A stretch of DNA of 64,000 bases from Methylobacteriaceae bacterium (lineage in GTDB: Bacteria > Pseudomonadota > Alphaproteobacteria > Rhizobiales > Beijerinckiaceae). The stretch's first letter is position 1. The number at the start of each line of letters is the position of its first letter. Made by a program: the position numbers and the translations under genes. Below, in pieces: positions 52,998 through 62,214 of this stretch. The notes beneath the pieces are model-generated. The model searched no databases. It was not told where the DNA came from and saw only the letters and a list, made by a program, of their open reading frames with translations. Location of the stretch: NCBI GenBank assembly GCA_020638195.1, contig JACKJC010000001.1:1167001-1231000 (forward strand), in the 5' to 3' direction.

Positions 52998-53435
52998 ATG
53001 ACCGATACAGCCATTATCGCCTGCCCCCATTGCGGAGGCCTCAACCGCGCGCCCGTTTCGAGGCTGGAGGCGCGCGAAGCGCCCAGCTGCGGCAAATGCC
53101 ATTCGCCCTTGTTCGACGGTCATCCCACCGAACTCGCGAGCGCCGAGGCCTTCGACCGGCTCGTCGGCAAGACCGACATACCGGTTCTCGTCGATTTTTG
53201 GGCGGGCTGGTGCGGCCCATGCCGCGCCATGGCTCCGGAGTTCGCCGCCGCTGCTGGCGACCTCGAGCCGACCGTGCGCTTGGTGAAGCTCGACACGGAA
53301 GCCGCGCCGGAAATCGCGCAGCGTTATGGCATTCGCGGCATTCCGACCATGATCCTGTTCGCTGGCGGCCGCGAAATCAAGCGCCAGAGTGGCGCTGTTG
53401 GCCGGGCGGCAATCGTTGCTTTCGCGAAAGGCTGA
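52998..53435 (+). CDS. trxC: Thioredoxin 2 with N-terminal zinc-binding motif
   Basis: This 145-residue protein has the TrxC pattern: an N-terminal Zn-binding pair (CPHCGG near residue 9 and CGKCHSPLF near residue 32) ahead of a thioredoxin fold with WCGPC near residue 73 and GIRGIPTMILF with cis-Pro. TrxC is a cytoplasmic reductant induced by oxidative stress in E. coli. No OxyR-type site was identified. Confidence 0.95.
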   Translation: MTDTAIIACPHCGGLNRAPVSRLEAREAPSCGKCHSPLFDGHPTELASAEAFDRLVGKTDIPVLVDFWAGWCGPCRAMAPEFAAAAGDLEPTVRLVKLDTEAAPEIAQRYGIRGIPTMILFAGGREIKRQSGAVGRAAIVAFAKG

Positions 53436-53443
53436 CGTTCCAC

Positions 53444-54781
53444 TCAGAAATAGCGCCACCAGATGTAGACATGGCTGATCGCCACAGAGACCAACATCAT
53501 GGGGAAGGCGTAGAGCGAGTATTTGACGAAACTGAAGGGAACGCCGCCGCGTTCGGCAATGCCCGCGACGGTGAGATTGGCCGAGGCGCCGATCAGCGTT
53601 CCGTTGCCGCCAAGGCATGCGCCGAGCGAGAGCGCCCACCACAGCGGCTGAATGGCGTCCGGCCCGCCGAAGGCCGGCGCCATGTTCTTGATCAGCGGGA
53701 TCATCGTCGCGACGAAAGGTATGTTGTCGACGATCGCGGACAGGATCGCGGACGCCCAGAGGATGGCGAAGCCAGTCTTGGGCAGCGAGCCGCCGGTCGC
53801 TTCCGTCAGCTTTGCCGCGGCGAGGGAGAGAAGCCCATTGGCCTCTACGCCCTTCACGACGATGAACAGGCCGACAAAGAAGAAAATGGTGATCCATTCC
53901 ACGTCGGAGAAGGTGGAATGGATGTTCTCCGCAGCCTTCTCGTTGTGATGCTGCCAATTGTCGAGAAGCATCAGCACCGCCGCGCCGAACATGGCGATCG
54001 TCGCCGGCTCCAGGTGAAGCGGATGGGCGACGACGAAGCCCAGAATGACGCCGCACAGGATGAACAGGGACTGCTTGAGCAGCGTCCAGTCCTCGATCTT
54101 GTCAACGGCGCGCATCGCCATGATTCGCGCTTCATGCTCGGGAGTCGATTTCAGAGACCGTCCCCACAGCACGTGAATCATCAGTGTCTGGACGACCAGC
54201 AGGACCACGACAAGCGGCGCCAGATGGATCAGGAACGCGTTGAAGTCGATGCCGGCGAGCGAGCCGATCAGTATGTTCGGCGGGTCGCCCACCAGCGTCG
54301 CTGTGCCGCCGATGTTGGACGCCATGATCTCGGCGAACAGGAACGGATAGACGGGGACGTCGAGCTCCCGCACGATCGCCAACGTAACAGGGACGATGAG
54401 GAGAACGGTCGTCACATTGTCGAGCAGCGCGGACAGAACGGCGGTAGCGATCTGCAGCAGCAGCAGCACGCGGCCCGGATGCGCGCGTGCGATCTGCGCG
54501 GCCCGCACCGCCACATACTGGAACATGCCCGATCGGCGAGAGATCGACACGAGGATCATCATGCCGGTCAAGAGGCCGATCGTATTGAAGTCGATGCCCT
54601 TGATCGCCTCGTCCTGCGTCAGCAGGCCGGCCACGACCATCACGCAGGCGCCGACCAGCGCCACGATCGAGCGATTGATCTTTTCGGAGATCACGACCGC
54701 GTAGGTCGCCGCCAGAACGACGGTCGACGCGACCATCGGGCTTATGCCAAGAACCGTCGCCGTCGTCGCCCCACTCGCCAT
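53444..54781 (-). CDS. ArsB/NhaD-type ion transporter (SLC13-like permease)
   Basis: This 445-residue protein has about 11-12 hydrophobic segments. It carries the paired ion-transporter motifs LDNVTTVLLIVPVTLAI near residue 116 and VDNIPFVATMIPLIKNM near residue 365. The helix-hairpin sequences NIGGTATLVGDPPNILIGS near residue 155 and CLGGNGTLIGASANL near residue 397 are also present. This is the arsenite/Na+-H+ antiporter/P-protein group. No ars genes are nearby, so arsenite is not favoured over Na+ or dicarboxylate. It converges with trxC. Confidence 0.85.
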   Translation of the reverse strand: MASGATTATVLGISPMVASTVVLAATYAVVISEKINRSIVALVGACVMVVAGLLTQDEAIKGIDFNTIGLLTGMMILVSISRRSGMFQYVAVRAAQIARAHPGRVLLLLQIATAVLSALLDNVTTVLLIVPVTLAIVRELDVPVYPFLFAEIMASNIGGTATLVGDPPNILIGSLAGIDFNAFLIHLAPLVVVLLVVQTLMIHVLWGRSLKSTPEHEARIMAMRAVDKIEDWTLLKQSLFILCGVILGFVVAHPLHLEPATIAMFGAAVLMLLDNWQHHNEKAAENIHSTFSDVEWITIFFFVGLFIVVKGVEANGLLSLAAAKLTEATGGSLPKTGFAILWASAILSAIVDNIPFVATMIPLIKNMAPAFGGPDAIQPLWWALSLGACLGGNGTLIGASANLTVAGIAERGGVPFSFVKYSLYAFPMMLVSVAISHVYIWWRYF

Positions 54782-54878
54782 TCCGCCCGCCCCTCTCGAT
54801 CGTTGCCGGGACGATGGCCTATCGGGCGCTTCCCTGCAACCCGCGCCGTGAGCCCGAGGGCGAGGTAAAGTGCGGATT

Positions 54879-55901
54879 TCAGGGAATGAGCAGGACCTTT
54901 CCGAGATTGCCGCGGCTCTGAATGTATTCGTGCGCGTCGCCGGCTTCCTCGAAGGCGAATGTCCGGGCGATCTGCGGCCTGACGACGCCCCGCCGCCAGA
55001 AATCCAGAATTTCCGCGAACCACCCCGCGATCCGTTCGGTCTCGCCCCACATATGGCCGACGTTTACACCGAAGGCGCCCTTGTTTTCGTTCATCAGCGA
55101 CACCGGATTGAACCGAAGCCACGGCGTCTGGAAAGCAAACGACAGCATGGCGAGCGGATTGCGCGTACGCCCGGTCGCCATCGAGGACGCCCCGAACATG
55201 CCGAGCCGTCCCGTGGGCGCTAGAATGCGATATCCCTTCTTCACGCTCTCGCCGCCGACCGCATCGAGTATGAGCTCGACGCCGCGGCCTCCGGTGATTT
55301 CGCGCGTACGCGCCTCGAAGTCTTCGCGCGTGTAATCGATGAGATGGTCGCACCCCAGTTCGCGCAACGCGGCATGCTTGCCCGCGGATGCGGTGCCGAT
55401 GACTGTCGCGCCGATGTGTTTGGCGATCTGCGTCGCGGCGATCCCGACGCCTCCGCCGGCCGAATGGACCAGCATCGTCTCGCCCTTCTTCAGGCCGCCC
55501 ATGGCCACGACGAGCTGCCAGGCGGTGATGTAATTGACCGGCAGGGCCGCGCCATCCTGCGCCGACATGCCGTCGGGCCGCGCGAAGATCTGGGCCTGCG
55601 GCGCGCAGACGACATCCGAGTAACCGCCGAAGCGCGTCATGGCGATCACGTCGCGACCGATCCACGAATTGTCGACTCCTTCTCCCACCGCGTCGACGCG
55701 GCCGGCGACCTCGTACCCCGGCACGACCGGAATGGGCGGGAGGTCGGGATAGATGCCGAGCCGCCCCATGATGTCGGCGAAATTGACGCCGCTCGCCTCC
55801 ACGCGCACGCGGATTTCGCCGGAGGCCGGCGTTGGGTCGGGCGCTTCCTTGAGTTTCAGGACGTCAGGGGCGCCGAATTTCTCGATCCAGATCTGCTTCA
55901 T
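54879..55901 (-). CDS. Zinc-independent quinone oxidoreductase-like medium-chain dehydrogenase (VAT-1-like)
   Basis: This 340-residue protein has the MDR fold: VNFADIMGRLGIYPDLPPIPVVPGYEVAG near residue 40, the cofactor motif HSAGGGVGIAATQIAKHIGA near residue 146, and DAVGGESVKKGYRIL near residue 210. Zinc ligands are absent. The middle (FNPVSLMNENKGAFGVNVGHMW) is like the VAT-1 branch. It probably reduces quinones or enones with NADPH; the substrate is unknown. Confidence 0.87.
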   Translation of the reverse strand: MKQIWIEKFGAPDVLKLKEAPDPTPASGEIRVRVEASGVNFADIMGRLGIYPDLPPIPVVPGYEVAGRVDAVGEGVDNSWIGRDVIAMTRFGGYSDVVCAPQAQIFARPDGMSAQDGAALPVNYITAWQLVVAMGGLKKGETMLVHSAGGGVGIAATQIAKHIGATVIGTASAGKHAALRELGCDHLIDYTREDFEARTREITGGRGVELILDAVGGESVKKGYRILAPTGRLGMFGASSMATGRTRNPLAMLSFAFQTPWLRFNPVSLMNENKGAFGVNVGHMWGETERIAGWFAEILDFWRRGVVRPQIARTFAFEEAGDAHEYIQSRGNLGKVLLIP

Positions 55902-55952
55902 GCGACATTCCCCCGCAAGTCCACGGGATGATCGCGCAGCCCGCTCCAGCGG

Positions 55953-56471
55953 TCAAAGCGGGCCCAGTTCCACGACGAGCGGCGAATGGCCGCAATGTTT
56001 CAGGAAGGCGACGAGTTCTTCCGGCCGCATGCCGATCGTCGCGGTATTGACGAGCGGATGCACGTTGACCCTTTCCGCGCGCATGAGATCGGCGTCGAGC
56101 GCAATCGTCACCCGCCGCGCCTTGTCCCGTAGCGCCGCAAGCGGCGTCACAGACCCCGGCGTCACGCCGAGGACTTCCTCCAGCAGCGGCGCGCTGCCGA
56201 AGGACAGCCGCTTGGAGCCGAGAATTTTGGGCAGGCCCTTGAGGTCGAGGCGTCGCTCGGCGAGAGCGGTCAGGAGCCACAGCGCGCCGCCGGCGTCCTT
56301 GAAGAACAGGTTCTTGGCGTGTGCGCCGGCAATGTCCTTCCAGTGCTCCATGGCCGCCGCCACGGTGGGCGCCGCGGGATGGAAATTCCAGACCGGCTCG
56401 ATTGCGGCAAACGCAAGTGCGTCGATGACGTCGTCGGGTACCCCGTTTGCCCGCGCGATGGTGCGATCCAT
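55953..56471 (-). CDS. Prolyl-tRNA editing (YbaK/ProX) domain protein
   Basis: This 172-residue free-standing editing domain is of the PrdX/ProXp type. KNLFFKDAGGALWLLTALAE near residue 53 is the central strand with the Lys that binds tRNA substrates. LGSKRLSFGSAPLLEEVLGVTPGSVTPLAAL near residue 85 is highly typical. It would deacylate mischarged Ala- or Cys-tRNA(Pro). It lies 9 bp downstream of the exporter permease gene and may be read from the same transcript. Confidence 0.9.
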   Translation of the reverse strand: MDRTIARANGVPDDVIDALAFAAIEPVWNFHPAAPTVAAAMEHWKDIAGAHAKNLFFKDAGGALWLLTALAERRLDLKGLPKILGSKRLSFGSAPLLEEVLGVTPGSVTPLAALRDKARRVTIALDADLMRAERVNVHPLVNTATIGMRPEELVAFLKHCGHSPLVVELGPL

Positions 56472-56480
56472 GACGAAAAC

Positions 56481-57590
56481 CTATTGAACCTTGCGGCGGA
56501 ACATCCACGCCGCCACGAAGATCGTCGCGACAGCCATGGCCGCCATGGGCCAGATATGCTGGGCGGCCAGCAGCGTCGGCATGTCGCGCAGGAACAGGCC
56601 GCGAATGACGACGAGAATATGCGTCAACGGATTGGCGAGCGCCAGCGGCTGCAGCCAGTCGGGCATGTTCTGCACTGGCGAGGAAAAGCCCGAAAGCATC
56701 ATCGCGGGCATAACCACAACCATCGTGCCCATCATCGCCTGCTGCTGGTTGGTGGCGAGCGAAGAGACGAATAGAGCGACGCCGATCACCGACAACAGGA
56801 AGGCCGTCAGCGCGGCGAACAGGACGAGCGCCGAGCCGAGCAGGGGAATGCCGAAGCCGAAGATGACGATCAATGTAATGACCGCGCATTGCGCAAGGCC
56901 GACGATGAGCCCCGGCACGGATTTCCCCGCGACGATCTCGATGGGCTGCAAGGGCGAGACGAGCAATTGCTCGAACGTGCCAAGCTCCTGTTCGCGCGCG
57001 ACAGACATGCCGACGATCATCATGACCGTCATCATTGGGAGGGTCGCGATCAGGATCGGAACCATCGCGTTGCGATATTCGCGGTTCGGATTGTACCAGC
57101 TGCGGTCGACGATCGCGCTGTCGGGGGGCGGCCCGCGCCCCGCGCCGAACTCGGCCGCATATTGCGCGACGATATTGTTGACGTAGGAATTGACGATCTG
57201 CGCGCCGTTCGAGCGCCGTCCGTCGAGCAGCACGAGCACGGAGGGCGTCTCGCCCGAGACGAGCTTGCGCGAAAAGTCCTGGCCGATTTCGACGACGACC
57301 ATGACATCCTGCCGATCGATGGCGGCCTGTGCGTCCTTCTCGCTGGCGTAGTGGCGAACTTCGGAAAACGCCGAGGCATGTTCGAGCCGGCTGATCAATT
57401 GCGTTGATTGCGCGCCCCAATCCTGGTTGACGACGCCGATCGGCACATTCGAGACCTCGAGCGTCGCGGCATAGGCGAAGAGGAAGAGCTGGATGAGCGG
57501 CGGTATGATCAGCGCCATGCGGCCGCGCGGATCACGGAAAGCCGCGAGCAATTCCTTGACGACGAGCGCGGAAAGGCGCGTCCACACCAT
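56481..57590 (-). CDS. ybhR: ABC-2 type exporter permease, YbhR-like
   Basis: This 369-residue permease has one N-terminal helix, a large periplasmic domain (residues about 45-175) and five C-terminal helices. It has the ABC-2 signature ISVAREQELGTFEQLLVSP-like segment near residue 205. The length equals E. coli YbhR (368). It starts one base after the preceding permease's stop and is the last exporter gene. Confidence 0.9.
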   Translation of the reverse strand: MVWTRLSALVVKELLAAFRDPRGRMALIIPPLIQLFLFAYAATLEVSNVPIGVVNQDWGAQSTQLISRLEHASAFSEVRHYASEKDAQAAIDRQDVMVVVEIGQDFSRKLVSGETPSVLVLLDGRRSNGAQIVNSYVNNIVAQYAAEFGAGRGPPPDSAIVDRSWYNPNREYRNAMVPILIATLPMMTVMMIVGMSVAREQELGTFEQLLVSPLQPIEIVAGKSVPGLIVGLAQCAVITLIVIFGFGIPLLGSALVLFAALTAFLLSVIGVALFVSSLATNQQQAMMGTMVVVMPAMMLSGFSSPVQNMPDWLQPLALANPLTHILVVIRGLFLRDMPTLLAAQHIWPMAAMAVATIFVAAWMFRRKVQ

Positions 57591-57591
57591 G

Positions 57592-58719
57592 TCAGTCGAG
57601 CCTCTGCTTGGTGTTGCGCGCCGTGATCGCGAACAGGATCGCCGACATCAGCACAAGGACCGCGCCCGTTGGCAGGATGACGGACGGAATGTCGCCGGCG
57701 AGAAAGATCGTTTGCAGGCCGCGCACATAATATTTCGCTGGCACGATGGTCGAGAACCAACGCAGAGGGGCCGGCATGCTCGCGATCTCGAACAGGAAGC
57801 CCGAGAAATAGAGGCCCGGCAGAAAGGCGACGAGCATCGCGATCTGGCTTGCGAGAAATTGCGTGCGCGCCACCGTCGAGATCAGCAGACCGAGGCTGAG
57901 CGCGACGGCCAGAAAAGCGGCGGTGAACAACGTGAGCACGAGGAACGAACCGCGCAGCGGAATGCCGAAGACGAAGATGGACGCGAGAACGCAGACCATC
58001 ATCGCGATCATGCCGAGCACGAAATTCGGCACGAGCTTGCCGATGATGAATTCGACGACGCCCACCGGCGTCGCCAGCAGCGCCTCGATCGTGCCGCGTT
58101 CCCATTCGCGCGAGACCACGAGCGCGGTCAGTAGCGATCCGATCATCATCTGGATGAGCGAGATCGAACCGGGCACGAGGAAGCGTCGACTCTCGAGTTC
58201 CGGATTGAACCAGAAGCGCGGTTGAACCGCGATCCCGCCATCCTTCTTGTCGGTCCCGAGCGAACGCTGGGCGCGCCAGGCCTGCCAGGCGCCCTGCACA
58301 TAGCCCGTCGTCAGGGAGGCCGTGTTCGGATCGCTGCCGTCGGTAACGAGCTGGATGGCGGCCGTGTCGCCCCGCGCCAGCCGCTCGGCGAAATCGCCCG
58401 AAAGCGTAATGACGCCGTTGATCTTGCCGGCCGCCAGATCGTCGATGAAGGCGCGCCTGTCGGTGGCCTGACGCACGGCGAAATAGGGCGTGTTGGTGAG
58501 CGATGTCGCGAAGTCGCGCGCCGCCGGCGTCGGATCCTCGATCACCAGCCCGATCTTCAATCGCGCCGCGTCGAAGGAAATGCCGAAGCCGAAGAGAAAC
58601 AGGAGAAGCGCCGGCAGGACGATGGCGACGACGAAGCTCGAAGGATCGCGCGCGACCTGAAGGCTCTCCTTGACGATGAGGGCGCGGATGCGGCGCGCTC
58701 TGCCCGGAGCTTCGCTCAT
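57592..58719 (-). CDS. ybhS: ABC-2 type exporter permease, YbhS-like
   Basis: This 375-residue permease has the same architecture as its partner. The pre-helix motif VVSREWERGTIEALLATPVGVVEFI lies near residue 210 and the C-terminal TIVPAKYYVRGLQTIFLAGD near residue 320. The length equals E. coli YbhS (377). The start overlaps the ATPase stop (ATGA). Confidence 0.9.
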   Translation of the reverse strand: MSEAPGRARRIRALIVKESLQVARDPSSFVVAIVLPALLLFLFGFGISFDAARLKIGLVIEDPTPAARDFATSLTNTPYFAVRQATDRRAFIDDLAAGKINGVITLSGDFAERLARGDTAAIQLVTDGSDPNTASLTTGYVQGAWQAWRAQRSLGTDKKDGGIAVQPRFWFNPELESRRFLVPGSISLIQMMIGSLLTALVVSREWERGTIEALLATPVGVVEFIIGKLVPNFVLGMIAMMVCVLASIFVFGIPLRGSFLVLTLFTAAFLAVALSLGLLISTVARTQFLASQIAMLVAFLPGLYFSGFLFEIASMPAPLRWFSTIVPAKYYVRGLQTIFLAGDIPSVILPTGAVLVLMSAILFAITARNTKQRLD

Positions 58720-60449
58720 GCCGCCTCCTTATGCGCATTCTCGCGCGCTTCCACGAGCGTGATGAACGCGTCCTCGAGCGTGGGTTGCGGGCGCTCTTCG
58801 GAGCGCACCGAACTCTGCAAGTCTTCCGGCGTGCCGACGGCGATGACCTGACCGCGGTAGACCAGGGCGACGCGGTCGCAATATTCGGCTTCGTCCATGA
58901 AATGGGTCGTGACCATGACGGTCACGCCGCGTCCGACCATGGCGTTGATATAGGCCCAGAACTCGCGACGGGTCAGCGGATCGACGCCAGACGTCGGCTC
59001 GTCGAGAAACAGTACAGGCGGTTCGTGCATGATCGCGCAGGAGAGCGCGAGGCGCTGCTTGTAGCCGAGCGGCAATTCGCCTGCATTCGTCTTTGCGTAG
59101 GGTTCGAGGTCGAATGTTTCGATGACATGCGCGACGGCGTCACGCCGCCGTGCGCCGGAAAGGCCATAGGCGCCGGCGAAGAAGTCGAGGTTCTGCCGCG
59201 TCGAGAGATCGCCGTAGAGCGAGAATTTTTGCGCCATGTAGCCGAGCTGCGCGCGCGCGGCCGAGGGCGCCTCGTAGAGATCGAGCCCGTCGACGAGCGC
59301 CTTGCCCGCGCTCGGCCGCAACAGGCCACACATCATCTTGAAGGTGGTCGACTTGCCGGCGCCATTGGGGCCGAGCAGGCCGAATATCTCGCCACGCCTT
59401 ATGCTGAACGAAATGTCGTCGGCTGCGGTGAAATCGCCGAAGCGCCGTGTGAGTCCGCGCGCCTCCACCGGCGCGACGCGCGTGTCGGAAAAGTCCTTGC
59501 GCGCGGGCGGCGTGAGCGGGTGCTTGGGAATGCCGCCGAGCGCGGCGACGAAGGCGTCCTCGAACCGCGGCGCTGCTGGTGTGATCCTTGTGTCCGGCGG
59601 CGCGCCGATCGCGGCAGCATCGGGCGGCGCCGCGCCCTCGGCCATCACCAGCCGGATTGCTTCGCCCTGCATCACGCCATCGATCACCTGCGGCTCGGTC
59701 AGCGCGCGCGCGAGCAATGTCCGTCGCGCCGAGCCCGCGCCATGCGCCTGGTAGACGCGGCCCGCCATCTGCGCGGTCATCGCCTTGGGATCGCCCTGAT
59801 AGAGAACGCGGCCAGCATTCATCACGATCACCTCGGCGCAATTCTCGGCCTCGTCGAGATAGGCTGTGCTCCACACGACGCCGACGCCGTCCGCGATCAG
59901 CGCATAGACCATGCGCCAGAGTTCGCGACGCGAGATCGGGTCGACGCCGACGCTGGGTTCGTCGAGAAGCAAGAGTTTCGGCGAGCGCAGCATGGCGCAG
60001 GCGAGCCCGAGCTTCTGCTTCATGCCGCCCGACAGCGCGCCGGCGAGCCGCCCGGTAAAACGCGCGAGATCGGTGAAGGCGAGAAGACGCTCGTAGGTCG
60101 CATGCCGCGCGCTGTCCGGCAGTCCGCGCAGGTCGGCGTAGAGACGCAGGTTCTCCATCACCGTCAGGTCTTCGTAGAGCCCGAAGCGCTGCGGCATGTA
60201 GCCGATCGTGTCGTGGATCGCGGGTCCCTGCGTCGCGACATCAAGGCCGCAGACATCGATCCGGCCGGCGCTCGGCGTCAGCAGCGCGGCGATCAGGCGC
60301 ATCAATGTCGTCTTGCCGGCGCCGTCGGGTCCGACGAGCCCGGTCACCTGTCCCGCCCGGATCTGCGTCGTCAGCGTCTCGATGGCCGCAGGCGCATCGG
60401 CTGCGAAGGTCTTCGTCAGATTGTCGATGCTGACGAGCGGCGCACTCAT
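58716..60449 (-). CDS. ybhF: Fused double ABC ATPase, YbhF-like
   Basis: This 577-residue protein (E. coli YbhF has 578) contains two complete ATP-binding domains. The first has GPDGAGKTT near residue 40, LSGGMKQKLGL and LLLLDEPSVGVDP. The second has GPNGAGKST near residue 375, LPLGYKQRLALSC and LFLDEPTSGVDP. The second signature has Pro-Leu in place of Ser-Gly. It starts at ATG 60449 overlapping the membrane-fusion gene's stop. Confidence 0.93.
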   Translation of the reverse strand: MSAPLVSIDNLTKTFAADAPAAIETLTTQIRAGQVTGLVGPDGAGKTTLMRLIAALLTPSAGRIDVCGLDVATQGPAIHDTIGYMPQRFGLYEDLTVMENLRLYADLRGLPDSARHATYERLLAFTDLARFTGRLAGALSGGMKQKLGLACAMLRSPKLLLLDEPSVGVDPISRRELWRMVYALIADGVGVVWSTAYLDEAENCAEVIVMNAGRVLYQGDPKAMTAQMAGRVYQAHGAGSARRTLLARALTEPQVIDGVMQGEAIRLVMAEGAAPPDAAAIGAPPDTRITPAAPRFEDAFVAALGGIPKHPLTPPARKDFSDTRVAPVEARGLTRRFGDFTAADDISFSIRRGEIFGLLGPNGAGKSTTFKMMCGLLRPSAGKALVDGLDLYEAPSAARAQLGYMAQKFSLYGDLSTRQNLDFFAGAYGLSGARRRDAVAHVIETFDLEPYAKTNAGELPLGYKQRLALSCAIMHEPPVLFLDEPTSGVDPLTRREFWAYINAMVGRGVTVMVTTHFMDEAEYCDRVALVYRGQVIAVGTPEDLQSSVRSEERPQPTLEDAFITLVEARENAHKEAA

Positions 60450-61450
60450 TTCGCGTTGCCCGTGTCCGTGGCGTCCGGCAATCCCACGCTGACCGGCATA
60501 CCCTGCCGTAGCACGCCGTCCGGGTCCTCGACGACGATGCGAATGCGATAGACGAGCGCCGTGCGCAGCTCGCGCGTCTCGACGGTCTTTGGCGTGAATT
60601 CCGCTGTCGTCGATATGAATCCGATCACGCCCTTCAGCGGTCTGGCGCCGGGCGTATCCGTGCGCACTTCGACCGGCATGCCGGGTTTCACGCGCGCGAG
60701 ATCCGGTTCCGACACATAGGTGCGCACCCACACCGGATTGGTCAGGCTGAGCACGAACACCGTCTCGCCCGCATTCACGATGGCGCCGGCCTCGCGCACG
60801 CGGCTCAGCGCCACGCCATTGCTCGGCGCGTAGAGATCGGCGTCGCCGAGCTGGCGTTCGGCGATCTCGATCGCAGCCTTGCGCTCGGCGAGCTGCGCCC
60901 GCGCCATCGCAATGTCCTCCTTGCGGAAGCCGGCCTTCATCAGCCGCAGCGCCTGCCGCGCCGATTGCAGCTGCGCTTCGGTCTGGCGGCTGGCCGCGAG
61001 CGCGTCGTCATAGGCCTTCTGCGTGCCTGCATTGGTCTTCAGCAATTGCGTGGCGCGCTCGATCGCGGCCTTGGCGTTGGCGGCCATGGCCTCGCGCTCC
61101 GCGACGACGGCCTCGGCTTGCGCGATTTCCTCAGGCCGGTTGCCGGCTTCGAGCTTCGCGAGATTGGCGGCGGCCTGATCGGCCTGCGCATGCAATTGCC
61201 GCAGCGCGTCCTCGAAATAGACCTTGTCGAGCGATGCGAGCTTCTGGCCGGTCTTGACGTGCGCGCCTTCGTCGACCTCGAGCGACTTGATGCGGCCGGC
61301 GACCTTGAAGCCGATATTGACCTGCCGCACCTCGACATTGCCCTGCAGCACGAGTGGACCATCGGATTTCGCGCGGCCCTTCCAGTACCAATAGCCGCCG
61401 CCGGCGAGCGCGATCAGAACGAGGACTAAAATGAGTTTCGTGGGCTTCAT
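60446..61450 (-). CDS. ybhG: HlyD-family membrane-fusion protein, YbhG-like
   Basis: This 334-residue protein (E. coli YbhG has 332) has one N-terminal membrane helix, a lipoyl half-motif VRQVNIGFKVAGRIKSLEVDEGAHVKTGQ near residue 42, a long alpha-helical hairpin (residues about 75-190) and a second lipoyl half (ADLYAPSNGVALSRVREAGAIV near residue 200). It would join the inner-membrane exporter to an outer-membrane channel. It overlaps the regulator gene by ATGA. Confidence 0.93.
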   Translation of the reverse strand: MKPTKLILVLVLIALAGGGYWYWKGRAKSDGPLVLQGNVEVRQVNIGFKVAGRIKSLEVDEGAHVKTGQKLASLDKVYFEDALRQLHAQADQAAANLAKLEAGNRPEEIAQAEAVVAEREAMAANAKAAIERATQLLKTNAGTQKAYDDALAASRQTEAQLQSARQALRLMKAGFRKEDIAMARAQLAERKAAIEIAERQLGDADLYAPSNGVALSRVREAGAIVNAGETVFVLSLTNPVWVRTYVSEPDLARVKPGMPVEVRTDTPGARPLKGVIGFISTTAEFTPKTVETRELRTALVYRIRIVVEDPDGVLRQGMPVSVGLPDATDTGNAK

Positions 61451-62088
61451 GGCTCGTTCGCCTTTGGTGCATTGGCTAGCAGCATGTCGCGATGCGCGGC
61501 GAGCATGCCCGCGACGTCCAGCGGCTGGTAGGGTTCGAACAGGCCGCGCCAGACGACGCTGACGAGCAGAGGCCCGAACAGCAGCTGCGGATAGCGCGCC
61601 AGCGCATCGGATGAGATTTCGCCGCGCGCATGCGCGCGTTCAGCCGCGCCCCCGATCAGCGCCATGCCACGCGAGATGACCTCGCGATGATAGAATTCGG
61701 CGATGGTGGGAAAGCGCGCGCCCTCGGCGATGATCAGCCGGAAAATCTCGCGCCGCTTCGTGCCGAGAACCTCGCGTTCGAACAGGGCGAACATGCCGGT
61801 CAGCAGCGCCGCAAACGGCAGGTCGGTTTGCCCGGCGAGATGCGTCAGGCGTTCGAGGACGGGCGCGACCATGTCGAGCGCGACTTGCTCGAACAGGTCG
61901 TCCTTGTCCTTGAAGAACAGGTAGAGCGTGCCCTTGGCGACGCCCGCGCTTTTGGCGATGTCGTCGAGCCGCGCCGCCTTGAAGCCTTCCGCGATGAAAA
62001 TGTCGAAGGCCGCATCGAGGATCGCCCGGCGCCGGGCTTCGGAAGCCTGGCGGCGTTTGGTGGCGGGCGGGGCGGCGGCAGCGGGCAT
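61447..62088 (-). CDS. cecR: TetR-family repressor of the ybhGFSR-like exporter (CecR-like)
   Basis: This 213-residue regulator starts at ATG 62088 with AAGGA. The TetR helix-turn-helix (RRAILDAAFDIFIAEGFKAARLDDIAKSAGVAKGTLYLFFKDKDDLF) is at residues about 20-70. The C-terminal domain contains REIFRLIIAEGARFPTIAEFYH, as in CecR/YbiH. It is the first gene of the exporter transcript, in the same order as E. coli cecR-ybhGFSR. A palindrome at 62121-62134 overlaps its likely promoter, which implies autoregulation. Confidence 0.88.
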   Translation of the reverse strand: MPAAAAPPATKRRQASEARRRAILDAAFDIFIAEGFKAARLDDIAKSAGVAKGTLYLFFKDKDDLFEQVALDMVAPVLERLTHLAGQTDLPFAALLTGMFALFEREVLGTKRREIFRLIIAEGARFPTIAEFYHREVISRGMALIGGAAERAHARGEISSDALARYPQLLFGPLLVSVVWRGLFEPYQPLDVAGMLAAHRDMLLANAPKANEP

Positions 62089-62120
62089 GGACGTCCTTAG
62101 AAAACCCATATTATAATGAC

Positions 62121-62134
62121 TGACTGGACAGTCA
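62121..62134. promoter_or_regulatory. Likely TetR operator overlapping the exporter promoter
   Basis: TGACTGGACAGTCA has 6-bp inverted arms around GA, a common TetR-family operator form. On the minus strand it overlaps a TTGACT hexamer, and TATAAT lies 14 bases beyond that. The site sits about 33-46 bp upstream of the regulator start. Repressor binding there would block the whole exporter transcript. Confidence 0.6.
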
Positions 62135-62181
62135 ATTTATAAGGAAGCCAGCTATCTCTTGATGTCGATGCGTTCAGTAGA

Positions 62182-62195
62182 TATGTAGTTACATA
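62182..62195. promoter_or_regulatory. Likely toxin-antitoxin operator
   Basis: TATGTAGTTACATA is a perfect 6-bp inverted repeat around GT, 20 bp upstream of the antitoxin start. AT-rich palindromes of this size in front of Phd/YefM genes are usual binding sites for the antitoxin. Confidence 0.55.
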
Positions 62196-62214
62196 CCTGC
62201 AAACTGGACTGCCC

